This document shows positions 28,465-38,349 of a DNA stretch of 52,512 nt, in pieces. The first letter of the stretch is position 1; each line of letters starts with the position of its first letter. Origin of the DNA: Nemertoderma westbladi (lineage: Eukaryota > Xenacoelomorpha > Nemertodermatida > Nemertodermatidae); the NCBI GenBank assembly GCA_032718475.1, contig JAUCBJ010007046.1, positions 1 to 52,512 on the forward strand. The letters run 5' to 3'. The notes beneath the pieces are model-generated. The model made no database searches. It had not been told where the DNA came from and was given only the letters and a program-made list of their open reading frames with translations. The translations under genes and the position numbers were made by a program.

Positions 28465-29210
28465 TTGATGGAAAGGAGCAGGTTAAGGCCGGATTTTCTA
28501 ACCAAAACAATAAACAGTCACATTACCAAATCAGGGAAAGGAGCAGGTTACAGAGGCGGGTTTTTCTAACCAAAACAATAGACGATCATTGAACTAATTG
28601 AGGGAAAGGGGCAGGTTACAGAGGCGGGATTTTCTAACCAAAACAATAAACGATCATTTAACTAATTGAGGGAAAGGAGCAGGTTACAGAGACGGGATTT
28701 TCTAACCAAAACAATAAACGATAACATCACCAATTCAGAGAAAGGAGCAGGTTACAGAGGCGGGATTTTCTAACCAAAACAATAAACAGTCACTTTACCA
28801 AATCAGGGAAAGGAGCAGGTTACAGAGACGGGATTTTCTAACCAAAACAATAAACGATAGCATTACCAATTGGGAGAAAGGAGCAGGTTACAGAGGCGGG
28901 ATTTCCTAACCAAAACAATAAACGATCACGTAACTAATTGAGGGAAAGGAGCAGGTTACAGAGGCGGGATTATCTAACCAAAACAATAAACGATCACTTA
29001 ACTAATTGAGGGAAAGGTGCAGGTTACAGAGGCGGGATTTTCTAACCAAAACAATAAACGATCATTTAACTAATTGAGGGAAAGTGGCAGGTTACAGAGG
29101 CGGGATTTTCTAACCTAAACAATAAACGATCATTTAACTAATTAAGGGAAAGGGGCAGGTTACAGAGGCGGGCCTTTCTAACCAAAACAATAAACGGTCA
29201 CTTTACCTTT
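28465..29210. repeat. 67-bp satellite, main array
   Basis: About eleven tandem units of roughly 67 bp, each with GGAAAGGAGCAGGTTACAGA, GGCGGGATTTTCTAACCAAA and ACAATAAACGAT. Two units also lie at 29935-30065 and two at 52133-52255. Confidence 0.85.
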
Positions 29211-29934
29211 AAGAACATTAGATTATTGCGGTTTTTGTCTGCAGTAGTATAGTATTTATTTTGGGGGATTATGTATTTATTTAGGGCAAAAATTTATTTG
29301 TTTTGGGGGAAAATGTATTTATTTTGGGTGAAAATATATTTGTTTTGGGGGAAAATGTATTTATTTTGGGCAAAAATGTATTTGTTTTGGGGGAAAAAGT
29401 ATTTATTTTGGGCTAAAATGTATTTGTTTTGGGGGAAAATGTATTTGTTTTGGGAAAATTTGTAATTATTTTGGGGGTTATGTCATTTATTTTGGTGCTA
29501 ATAATTGGTTTTGGGGAGCATTTATTTATTTTGGTATCGAATAATTGGTTTTGGTGTTGAATAATTGTTTTTGGTTTTGAAAACCTTATTTTTGTGTTTG
29601 AATTAATAAGTTTATTTGGGGTGACTTTTATTTTATTTGGTGTTGAATAATTTTTTTGGGGTCACATTATTAATTTGGTATAAAATAATTTTTTTTGGTG
29701 AAATTTTCATCTATTTTGGGATGACTTTAATTGGTAGCCTTTGATTAATTATAATCGGCGGGATGAACGTGTTTGGGGGCCTCCTTTGGGGACCATTGTA
29801 TGAAACACTTTTAAGGCCCTACAACTTATTTTGTGAAACACTTTTATATGTAGGCCCTAACGCTTATTTTATGAAACACTTTTTTAATTTTTTTTTCATA
29901 AACATTTTTTTTTCATAAATAAGTAACACACGCC
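29211..29934. repeat. G-rich minisatellite (right arm) and spacer
   Basis: 29255-29470 has about nine units near 22 bp (TTTTGGGGGAAAATGTATTT). It then decays through TTTTGGTGTTGAATAATT-like repeats to about 29740, which resemble the reverse complement of the left arm at 27360-27760. 29741-29934 has nothing recognised. Confidence 0.7.
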
Positions 29935-30065
29935 ATAAACCAATTGAGGGAAAGGAGCAGGTTACAGAGGCAGGCTTGTCTAACCAAAAGAAATAAACGG
30001 CATCTTTACCAATTGAGGGAAAGGAGCAGGTTACAGAGGCGGGCTTTTCTAACCAAAACAATTAA
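29935..30065. repeat. 67-bp satellite, two extra units
   Basis: Two units of the same satellite, the first with GAGGCAGGCTTGTCTAACC, directly next to the dispersed repeat R1. Confidence 0.8.
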
Positions 30066-30070
30066 CAGAC

Positions 30071-30530
30071 AGTCACACTGTACTGTTAATGCAGTACTGT
30101 AGGTCTAATGCAGTTGGAGGCCCTGAAATACATTAGTCCTTTATCGGCTTCAGCAGATCCTAGCTCCAGTTCATCTCACTCGAGTGGCGGCCCAAACCCT
30201 AATTAAAATTCAAAGTGTATTCACGTTTACTTAGGGTTTACCTTAATGCAATTGCAAAGTCTATTCACTCGTCGCATGTTCAGGTTGTTCTATGCCTTGC
30301 AGCCAAATCGTCGGTAAAAAGGCAAAAGGGCATTTATGCATGCGGATTCCTGACAATGTCTCCCATTTTCATATTATTAAAGCCTGATGTGATTTTTGTA
30401 CAAAAACATAGACATTATTTTTCGGATGTAAAAGGGCATTTGTGTAAAATCATGTAAAGGCAAAAAGCCATGTACTGTATGCCTACTGCTGATGTATATC
30501 CACATACAGTACCTAGACCCTACCGGTTGG
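30071..30530. repeat. Dispersed repeat R1, complete copy
   Basis: About 460 bp, starting AGTCACACTGTACTGTTA and containing AGATCCTAGCTCCAGT, CTCACTCGAGTGGCGGCCCA and CCACATACAGTACCTAGACC. It recurs at 46790-47227 (interrupted there by a transposon) and, as a 3' fragment, around the LINE at 32477-32546 and 36829-36870. No coding potential was recognised. Confidence 0.8.
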
Positions 30531-31312
30531 TGATATTAGAGTCGATCGGACTGTACACAGTCAGACTGACAGCGTAAATTGAAAAATAATCGTATTAGTA
30601 GTACGGTATAGTGTCTGTCAACTGTACTAAAGGCAAAAGGGAATTTGATGGTTTCATTGCCATCAACTTATATCGATCATAGAATGTCAAGTAACTATGA
30701 GATAAAACTGATAAAGAGCTTCACCAGATACCAAATATATTAAATTTGGTTGAACCAATAAAGACTTTACAAATATTACGTTTTCATTTTCCTTATTGAA
30801 CCTTTTTCAAGTGATTTTATGTTATTTTATATTCAAGGTATTATTTTTTTTACTCTGCGTCTAGAACATCCTGTATACGGCGTCTTATAAATACTTTTTA
30901 GTAATAATAAAATGGCAAAATTTGAAACAGAGACAGTTTTACCCCCCCCCCCCCCCCCCCAACCCCCTTCTTAGTGGGTGAGTCAGAATTTATTCGGTAA
31001 TAACAGCTGAATCAATTTGGTTTACATATATCCAACTTTCCCCACATCCATTTCACACTTCGCGATAATATAATGTTATAATGTCGTTAATGTAAATATT
31101 TGGTTCTTTAAATTTCTTCTGATAATCTAACTGTTTTTAAATTTAATCAACATAATCTACAACATTGGTTGTTCTCACAAAAAGTGGCCAAGATTTAGAG
31201 AAAAAATGTCAATTTTTTTTTGTCAAAACTATATAAATATATACATATTTCGAGAGCTCTCGATGAGGCGATTTCGAATACATTAGTGGGCCGTTTTTTT
31301 TAGTAAAGTTGT
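30531..31312. other. AT-rich spacer, nothing recognised
   Basis: It has a C tract at 30942-30960 and a 12-bp palindrome (CGAGAGCTCTCG) at about 31252-31263. No gene was seen. Confidence 0.5.
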
Positions 31313-31344
31313 AACTGGTTTTATTCGTGAAAAACTAATGTCCA

Positions 31345-31550
31345 CAATGTAACATTTCGTCCCAGGTGTAACGCTACTTGTTAGCCAATCAGTTAGCCTT
31401 CATTTCACAGAACGCCCACAATCTAACTTGTTGCCTCTAATGTAACGCTACTTGTTAGCCAATCAGAAGCCATCATTTCACAGAACGCCCACAATCTAAC
31501 TTGTTGTCTCTAATGTAACGCTACTTGTTAACCAATCATTACTCGGGGAT
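31345..31550. repeat. 73-bp tandem repeat, three units (copy A)
   Basis: Units of 73 bp: TAATGTAACGCTACTTGTTA, GCCAATCAGAAGCC and CACAGAACGCCCACAATCTA in order. The matching block in copy B is at about 42180-42380. Confidence 0.85.
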
Positions 31551-31779
31551 GGACATTTAAAATATATACCAGAAATTCAACAGTCACTTGTACTGTATGT
31601 CATGTAACGTCACTTTCATTATTAACCGTAAACTAAGGATTTATCGACCAAATGGCTAAAAATAATATTTTTCAAATCAGCAAATTATTTCGTTTGTATT
31701 ATTGTATACATACAATATGAATATACATATTATTGTAACAATAATTGTACAAAATAGTTAACGGAGTCCTTAAAACCAT

Positions 31780-32476
31780 CACAAACTTAATCTCTAAGTA
31801 CTTCACGTGTAACGCCATCACTAACGTAATCTCTAAGTCCTTCACGTGTAACGCCATCCCATCACTAACTTAAAGTCCTTCACGTGTAACGCCATCACTA
31901 ACTTAATCTTAAGTCATTCACATGTAACGCCATCACTAACTTGATCTCTAAGTCCTTCACGTGTAACGCCATCCCATCACTAACTTAATCTCTAAGTCCT
32001 TCACATGTAACGCCATCACTAACTTAATCTATAAGTCCTTCACGTGTAACTAAGTCCTTCACATGTAACGCCATCACTAACTTAATCTCTAAGTCCTTCA
32101 CGTGTAACGCCATCCCATCACTAACTTAATCTCTAAGTCCTTCACGTGTAACGCCATCCCATCACTAACTTAAAGTCCTTCACGTGTAACGCCATCACTA
32201 ACTTAATCTCTAAGTCCTTCACGTGTAACGCCATCCCATCACTAACTTGATCTCTAAGTCCTTCACGTGTAACGCCACCACTAACTTAATCTCTAAGTCC
32301 TTCACGTGTAACGCCATCACTAACGTAATCTATAAGTCCTTCACGTGTAACTAAGTCCTTCACATGTAACGCCATCACTAACTTAATCTCTAAGTCCTTC
32401 AGTGTAACGCCATCCCATCACTAACTTAATCTATAAGTCCTTCACATGTAACGCCATCACTAATTTGATCTCTAAG
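31780..32476. repeat. 39/44-bp satellite, copy A left part
   Basis: Monomer TAACGCCATCACTAACTTAA followed by TCTCTAAGTCCTTCACGTG (39 bp). A 44-bp variant has CATCCCATCAC. Long and short monomers alternate irregularly, and some monomers are truncated (AACTAAGTCCTTC). Confidence 0.9.
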
Positions 32477-32727
32477 TCATGTAAAATCATGTAAAGGCAA
32501 AAAGCCATGTACTGTATGCCTACTGCTGATGTACATCCACATACAGTTTAATTTAATTTAATTTCATACACAAACAAACAAAATATAGTTTGGTACACCG
32601 TAATTAATGTGCACAAATCGACCACCTAAACTATAAAATAACAAAAGCACAGACTGAAACAGAAACAAGACAAAATATTGGTAATATGTAAGTGTATTAA
32701 ACCCTAACCAACAAACTAAGAGAAGAA

Positions 32728-35700
32728 TCATGCAGTGGCAACAAAATTTATAATATTATCTAGTTCAAGAGAATCAAAACCGGGAACACTAGCGTTATTT
32801 AACCGACAATTAATAAGTTCTTGTAACAAAGGAACCCGCCATTCATTACCAACAGGCACATGTGCATAACTCAAACTATTAGCAAACCTTGGGACCAGAG
32901 AACGTAAATTATATATGTTACACCGGTTACCAATATTTCGTAAATTTGTGCCCGAACGTGTCCTACAATCAAAAACGCACAGTTCAGCCAAAAATCGTAT
33001 AATACGTTTATTAGATGTGAGTAAAGAGTTAACAAATTTAACATAACGAGTTTGCAACATTACGCACGGATGCTTAAAAGGTACCAAATTCTCTACAATA
33101 AATCTATGTGTATTGTAAGGTAATCTGAATATTAATCTAATATTAATATTCCACGATGTATAAATTCTAGATGTACTGTCTGAAAAAAGGTCCCATAGAT
33201 TACTCCCAAAAAGACAAGTTGCGTAAATCCGCTGGATATCGCACAATAAATAAGGATCAGAAAAATAAAACTCTTGTCTTAGTGCATTTAATTTACCTAT
33301 TAATTGGCCGCGTTTTTTCAGTACATCAGACACCATACTATTGCGAAAATCAAAAACATGCCCCAAATGAACTGCCTCACGAACCCATGGCAAATCGTGA
33401 CCATTTAAATTTATTCTGGCAGCAGGTTCCCTCCAACGCGTCGAGTTGCTGAATGCAATACATTTCGATTTAGACTTCTCTGGAGTTACATTTGTACTGA
33501 AAACTAAATCATTATCTTGTGCAAATCTTTCGCATAATGAAACCATAAACTGAAGGCCGCACAGAGATGGGCACAGCAAGAAAATATCATCCGCGTATGC
33601 TAGTGCACCCAAGAAATAAGTGCCTATCCAGCATCCTACACCTGCCTCTCGCAGACGCACAAGGAGCGAGTTGAGAAGAATGCAAAACAGAATTGGCGAG
33701 GCCACAGATCCCTGTTTTACACCATTAGAAATACCGAAAGGAGACGATAAAGTTTCATTCCAACGGACACAACAGGATTGATTGGAATATATCCACAGTA
33801 GGGTACGTAGGAATAACGGAGAGAAACCCTTTTTGATCAGTTCCAAGAATAGTTTACACCACTCGACCATATCGAATGCCTTTGTGAGGTCAAGTAGACT
33901 CCCATATACTGGTGTATTGTACCTGGAGTAATGACCAATCACCTCTGAGGCCACCCACGAGCACTGGCTTGTCCCCGTACCAGACTGAAAACCGAACTGC
34001 AGCTCATCCAATGAAAGGCATTCAGATTGTGACAGCAACATTACCCATTCAAATAGTTTGATTAACAATGATGACAAAGCTATTGCACGGTAGTTACTAG
34101 AGACGGCTTGATCACCCAGCTTATCTTTAATTAAAGGTAATATAACGCAAGTCAGAAGAAATTGAGGTACAAAACCATGAACAAGAAACAAGTTAAATAA
34201 CCTAACTAATTGCTCTCTAAATTCCGGGCCCGCATTGATTAAGCAGTCCGAATCAAATCCAAAGGCTACATCTGTCTTAGAACTTTTAAGCTTATTCATA
34301 GCCTCCCAAACTAGCTCTGAAGTTATAAGCGGCAATGCATCCCTATCACAACTGTCCAATTTCTCATGAATCTGCTGCCGTAAACCTTCCAAATTTGAGT
34401 TATAAGGTTGATTAAACAATGTGGAGTAAATTGAAGCAAAGCGATCAGCTATTGACTGTGAGTCAACACAGTCATCTATTCTAGAACTAACTACAGGCGA
34501 CACCCGACGCAGCTTCTTAATCTCCTCGAATATCTGTTGATTGTTTCTCAAACAGGCTTGCAGTAATTTGTCTCGCTGAATGTTATCAGAAGCGCGTTTC
34601 AACCGTCGCACAGCATATTTAAACTGAGCCCTTGTAACTCTACGCATATGAAATAGATGTGCATTTTGAGAAACATTCGGACACCCAGCAGACACCCAGA
34701 CACTATGCCAAAAGATAGACTCGTCACGGAAAGGTTTAACATTTTCATTCCATCCTGGGAGCATAGGCCTATCAAATGTACCAGCACCATTCTTAACATT
34801 TCTATTAGATAAACAGTCTACTGCACAACTTTCAATAACTTGCAATAAATCAAGTGCGTACTTTTCAATATCTAATTTATGATTTACTTCTGCACAAAAC
34901 AAATTATTACAAGAGAAACATCCACCCAAATCGGTGCTGTCCATGTCGTTAATCATAGCACTAAGTTTATTACGAAACTCTTGCTGTTGATCTAGGGTGG
35001 CTCGCTTAAAACGAACTTTTTCTTTCATATCTGTTTTTTGATTTATGTTCATCGATATACTCGGGTCATGTGACAAATTACTATGTAATTCAAATTTTAG
35101 AAAAATTGGCGAGTGAAGCGATAAGTTTGAACCAGAGTGCACGACACCGGCCTCAGTAATATTATCAAAAAATACAGTGGAACCAATAAAGTGATCTAAA
35201 GTAGAGTGATGCCAAGTATTATCCGTAAACGACGAATAAGTAAAATCTACAGGAAAAATATCCCATAGTCGACCTAAATTATTATCTAATATAAATTGAA
35301 TAACAGAACGAACATGTGGTGAATGTCTTATAAAGTCACAATTTAAGTCACCTGTAATCAGAATGTTACATGTATTATTTGCATCATCGATGATGCGCTT
35401 AATATCACTCAGAACTAAAAATAATTCATCTGAAACCATATTCCCCTGGTGGTCTACAGGAAAATATGAATTAATAATAATAATCGGCCTCATATCAGGT
35501 AGATTCAACCGTATTGCTTGCAACCTAAAATTACTACAATTTATACGAGTAATGAATTTACACAATTCTTTACGAAATATAAAACAAAGCCCGCCCTTCG
35601 GCCTGCCTGCTCGTACTTCACTATCTGCAAAAATAGCTGGCTGTATAATGCAATCAAAATCATTCTTAAATGGTGCTCTAATACGATATGAATTATCTTT

Positions 35701-35883
35701 TAGGACAAAATGCTCTTGTATACAGAGTATATCACTACCTAAAAGTAAAACTTTTATAAAGTCCAATTTATCAGGAGATAAACCCGTACTGTTTAACGAC
35801 GAAATACAGAATGTACTTTTATTACTATGAAAGTCGGTGTAGGAGGCCATTTTGAAAATACAGTAGGAATAGAACTCGAACAA
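32728..35883 (-). CDS. LINE ORF2: APE endonuclease and reverse transcriptase
   Basis: 1051 aa, intact. It nicks the target and reverse-transcribes the element RNA there. The endonuclease at about 20-280 shows CIQEHF (catalytic E), ILITGDLNCDF, STLDHFIGS and a terminal LSLHSPIFLKF where SDHSP is usual. RT at about 520-830 has SSNYRAIALSSLLIKLFEWV, QFGFQSGTGTSQCSW, motif A SLLDLTKAFDMVEW, motif B ISNGVKQGSVASPILFC and motif C LAYADDIFLLCPS (D765, D766). The C-terminal region of about 200 residues has no recognised domain. Motif style (SNYRAIALSS, KQGSVASPILF, YADDI) fits the CR1/L2/Crack/Daphne group, but I cannot place it more finely. An alternative start is M12. All key RT residues are present. 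Confidence 0.9.
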   Translation of the reverse strand: MFEFYSYCIFKMASYTDFHSNKSTFCISSLNSTGLSPDKLDFIKVLLLGSDILCIQEHFVLKDNSYRIRAPFKNDFDCIIQPAIFADSEVRAGRPKGGLCFIFRKELCKFITRINCSNFRLQAIRLNLPDMRPIIIINSYFPVDHQGNMVSDELFLVLSDIKRIIDDANNTCNILITGDLNCDFIRHSPHVRSVIQFILDNNLGRLWDIFPVDFTYSSFTDNTWHHSTLDHFIGSTVFFDNITEAGVVHSGSNLSLHSPIFLKFELHSNLSHDPSISMNINQKTDMKEKVRFKRATLDQQQEFRNKLSAMINDMDSTDLGGCFSCNNLFCAEVNHKLDIEKYALDLLQVIESCAVDCLSNRNVKNGAGTFDRPMLPGWNENVKPFRDESIFWHSVWVSAGCPNVSQNAHLFHMRRVTRAQFKYAVRRLKRASDNIQRDKLLQACLRNNQQIFEEIKKLRRVSPVVSSRIDDCVDSQSIADRFASIYSTLFNQPYNSNLEGLRQQIHEKLDSCDRDALPLITSELVWEAMNKLKSSKTDVAFGFDSDCLINAGPEFREQLVRLFNLFLVHGFVPQFLLTCVILPLIKDKLGDQAVSSNYRAIALSSLLIKLFEWVMLLSQSECLSLDELQFGFQSGTGTSQCSWVASEVIGHYSRYNTPVYGSLLDLTKAFDMVEWCKLFLELIKKGFSPLFLRTLLWIYSNQSCCVRWNETLSSPFGISNGVKQGSVASPILFCILLNSLLVRLREAGVGCWIGTYFLGALAYADDIFLLCPSLCGLQFMVSLCERFAQDNDLVFSTNVTPEKSKSKCIAFSNSTRWREPAARINLNGHDLPWVREAVHLGHVFDFRNSMVSDVLKKRGQLIGKLNALRQEFYFSDPYLLCDIQRIYATCLFGSNLWDLFSDSTSRIYTSWNINIRLIFRLPYNTHRFIVENLVPFKHPCVMLQTRYVKFVNSLLTSNKRIIRFLAELCVFDCRTRSGTNLRNIGNRCNIYNLRSLVPRFANSLSYAHVPVGNEWRVPLLQELINCRLNNASVPGFDSLELDNIINFVATA

Positions 35884-36002
35884 AAAATAACTAATCAGTT
35901 ATACATAAGTTTTTAGTTAAGTTAACTTAAATATCCCTATATATATATTATATTATATAAGTAAGTAAATGCCTGGTGTATAATAAGTATAAAGAGTATA
36001 AG

Positions 36003-36797
36003 TTACACGACTTGAGCTCTAGTGGAAGTAAACCCCGTTCGACGGTCCCCATTTACGCCACCACTGCGTTGACCCTGAGAAGAGCTATTGTGGACCCACT
36101 TGCGAACACAGACCCCCGCCGGCCAAGTTGAGGGAAGGAGTGCTTTCTCTACGTAATTTGCCGCAAGCGAAACCCTGAAGCTCGCATTCATCGATTCTGG
36201 ATGTGAAATTCTCTTCACGCTCGCTAAAGAAACTTTAATCGCTTGACAATCCAAGGAGTCCACAATATCCTGCGCCGTAGTATCAGCCCAGAGTCGAAAA
36301 ACGAAAACATCCGACGGAGCCGCTCGTAGGCCGGACTTGCGGGCCCCGGACGTATCCCCATCGCCACTAACTCCAGGACTTAGTTTAGTACCAACTACAA
36401 ACTCACGGTTGCGCCGTCTTTGGGGGACCTTCTGAAACCCCGGAGAACCCTCGAGTTCACCGGTTTCCATAGCTGCGGAGGGAGAGTTCCTTGGCCGTTT
36501 GGCGCTACCTCGTTCTTGGATGCGCGGAGACTGCGTTGGTGTACCCAGCGGGGAATAATAATTACCGGTACTCTGCCTGACGTAACTCTGCCTACCTCTC
36601 GATGGCACCGATGGTGCAAAACGACTAGCAGCAGCCGCAAAGCTGCTGGGCCTGGACACGCCATGTTCTGTACCCTGGGTGGCCCGTTCCGGAGCTGGTG
36701 GGAATTGTAGCTGAGGAGCAACCTCATTCACCCCTGAGCTGCCGCCTCCTGTAGGACCGCCTTTATCAATTAAAGTCGTCCGAACTGCAGGACCCAC
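36003..36797 (-). CDS. LINE ORF1 nucleic-acid-binding protein
   Basis: About 264 codons, 119 bp upstream of ORF2. The N-terminal half is Ser/Pro/Arg-rich and probably disordered. The C-terminal half (SDVFVFRLWADTTAQDIVDS, VKRISHPESMNASFRVSLAA, WPAGVCVRKWV) resembles the RRM-like domain of ORF1 proteins from CR1/L2-type LINEs, which bind element RNA. The frame has no ATG near its 5' end. The first candidate initiator is GTG at 36797, and the frame stays open upstream into the element boundary. The copy is therefore either 5'-truncated by a few codons or uses a non-AUG start. No cysteine knuckle is visible. Confidence 0.75.
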   Translation of the reverse strand: MGPAVRTTLIDKGGPTGGGSSGVNEVAPQLQFPPAPERATQGTEHGVSRPSSFAAAASRFAPSVPSRGRQSYVRQSTGNYYSPLGTPTQSPRIQERGSAKRPRNSPSAAMETGELEGSPGFQKVPQRRRNREFVVGTKLSPGVSGDGDTSGARKSGLRAAPSDVFVFRLWADTTAQDIVDSLDCQAIKVSLASVKRISHPESMNASFRVSLAANYVEKALLPSTWPAGVCVRKWVHNSSSQGQRSGGVNGDRRTGFTSTRAQVV

Positions 36798-36823
36798 TGC
36801 CCTCCCTGGGTCGACACCGGTAA

Positions 36824-36871
36824 ATATATAGTACCTAGACCCTACCGGTTTTTGAAATTAGTGTCGAATTA
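36824..36871. repeat. R1 fragment right of the LINE
   Basis: ATATAGTACCTAGACCCTAC and the following bases match R1 downstream of its CATACAGT. Together with 32477-32546 this is the 3' part of R1 into which the LINE inserted. Confidence 0.7.
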
Positions 36872-37520
36872 GTAACGCCATCACTAACTTAATCTCGAAG
36901 TCCTTCACATGTAACGCCATCACTAACGTAATCTATAAGTCCTTCAAGGTGTAACGCCATCACTAACTTAATCTCTAAGTCCTTCACATGTAACGCCATC
37001 ACTAACGTAATCTATAAGTCCTTCATGTGTAACTAAGTCCCTCACATGTAACGCCATCACTAACTTAATCTCTAAGACCTTCACATGTAACGCCATCACT
37101 AACTTAATCTCTAAGTCCTTCAGTGTAACGCCATCCCATCACTAACTTAATCTCTAAGTCCTTCACGTGTAACGCCATCCCATCACTAACTTAATCTATA
37201 AGTCCTTCACGTGTACCTAAGTCCTTCACGTGTAACGCCATCCCATCACTAACTTAATCTCTAAGTCCTTCACATGTAACGCCATCACTAACGTAATCTA
37301 TAAGTCCTTCACGTGTAACTAAGTCCTTCACATGTAACGCCATCACTAACTTAATCTCTAAGTCCTTCAGTGTAACGCCATCCCATCACTAACTTAATCT
37401 ATAAGTCCTTCACATGTAACGCCATCACTAACTTGATCTCTAAGTCCTTCACGTGTAACGCCATCCCATCACTAACTTAATCTCTAAGTCCTTCACGTGT
37501 AACGCCATCACTAACTTCAA
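36872..37520. repeat. 39/44-bp satellite, copy A right part
   Basis: A continuation of the same satellite on the other side of the R1 fragment and LINE. It ends at CACTAACTTCAATCGAGAAG. Confidence 0.9.
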
Positions 37521-38349
37521 TCGAGAAGTTATTACCCGACACAACACGCCTAATTCCGTTTGACAATTGTAATGGCATGACGTTGGCTTTAAGAAGTACT
37601 GTTTTAGAACCGAAATAAAGAAAGGTAAAAAATCATGAGCTTTTCCTAAACCCTTTAGGTAGTACTAGGTACATTCCTAATGACGGTATTTTTGTAGATT
37701 TACGTTTTCGCACAATGCTCGAGTTCTAATGAACGAATTCCTATAATTCTTTTACCTGCTGGGCTGGTAGCTAAATAAATCGCCGTTTAGAAATATCTTA
37801 CTTGGAGATGTTGTGAATAAATAAAAAAAATGAAAATGTCATGAAAACGAGCGTTACATGGTGGACAAAATCCTAGTGACGGCGTAATTAATTGTTAGTA
37901 AATAGTAAATATATAAAATGTGAGTAGCTTCGGTTGAAAACCACCAATAGCATGTGAAAGAGCATTAAATTTGCTTTATTTTGATGTATGGTATGTGGAA
38001 CCTTTGCTTTCATTGCTTTAGCTCAGAAGCCAAATACTTAAAAATAATTCAATGTGACATTTCAAAAAACATGCATTTTCGATATTTAAAATGGTGTCAT
38101 TCTCTAGGTTGTGAATGGAATCTGTTGAAAATTTGCTGAAATATGAGCAGATTTCCGCTCTTCCGATTGGTATATAGGTTCATGGGGTTAAATCTGTGTC
38201 GTTTGGAAATATAACCGTGCGAATGCATGGCCATTTTGACATAAAAGTTTGGCCACTTTTTGTGAGAACGACCCACACACATAATTTTAGTTAATCTGTA
38301 TCCAACAATATCACCGGAAGTAGATAAACGTTTCTTACAAACATTACAG
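37521..38349. other. 3' region of zinc-finger gene, copy A
   Basis: The sequence downstream of the gene is conserved in copy B (43122-43950). Just after the stop codon, another frame reads NCNVCKKRLSTSGDIVG, which looks like a former sixth finger cut off by a frameshift present in both copies. Confidence 0.6.

Larger units (their letters stand above)
32547..36823 (-). mobile_element. CR1/L2-superfamily-like LINE, nearly full length
   Basis: A non-LTR element on the minus strand with ORF1 and ORF2 both open. The 3' end, at low coordinates, is a short microsatellite tail (complement of TTAATTTAATTTAATTTC), as in CR1/L2-type elements rather than poly(A). It interrupts repeat R1: CCACATACAGT lies at its left edge and ATATAGTACCTAGACC at its right, where uninterrupted R1 reads CATACAGTACCTAGACC. 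The apparent target duplication is therefore ATACAGT/ATATAGT, with one mismatch. Open ORFs suggest recent activity. The 5' end may be slightly truncated, since ORF1 lacks an AUG. Confidence 0.8.

Noticed and set aside
31780-32476. CRISPR-like appearance of regularly spaced repeats
   Set aside because: The repeated unit occupies the entire period, with no unique spacers. It is a eukaryotic tandem satellite.
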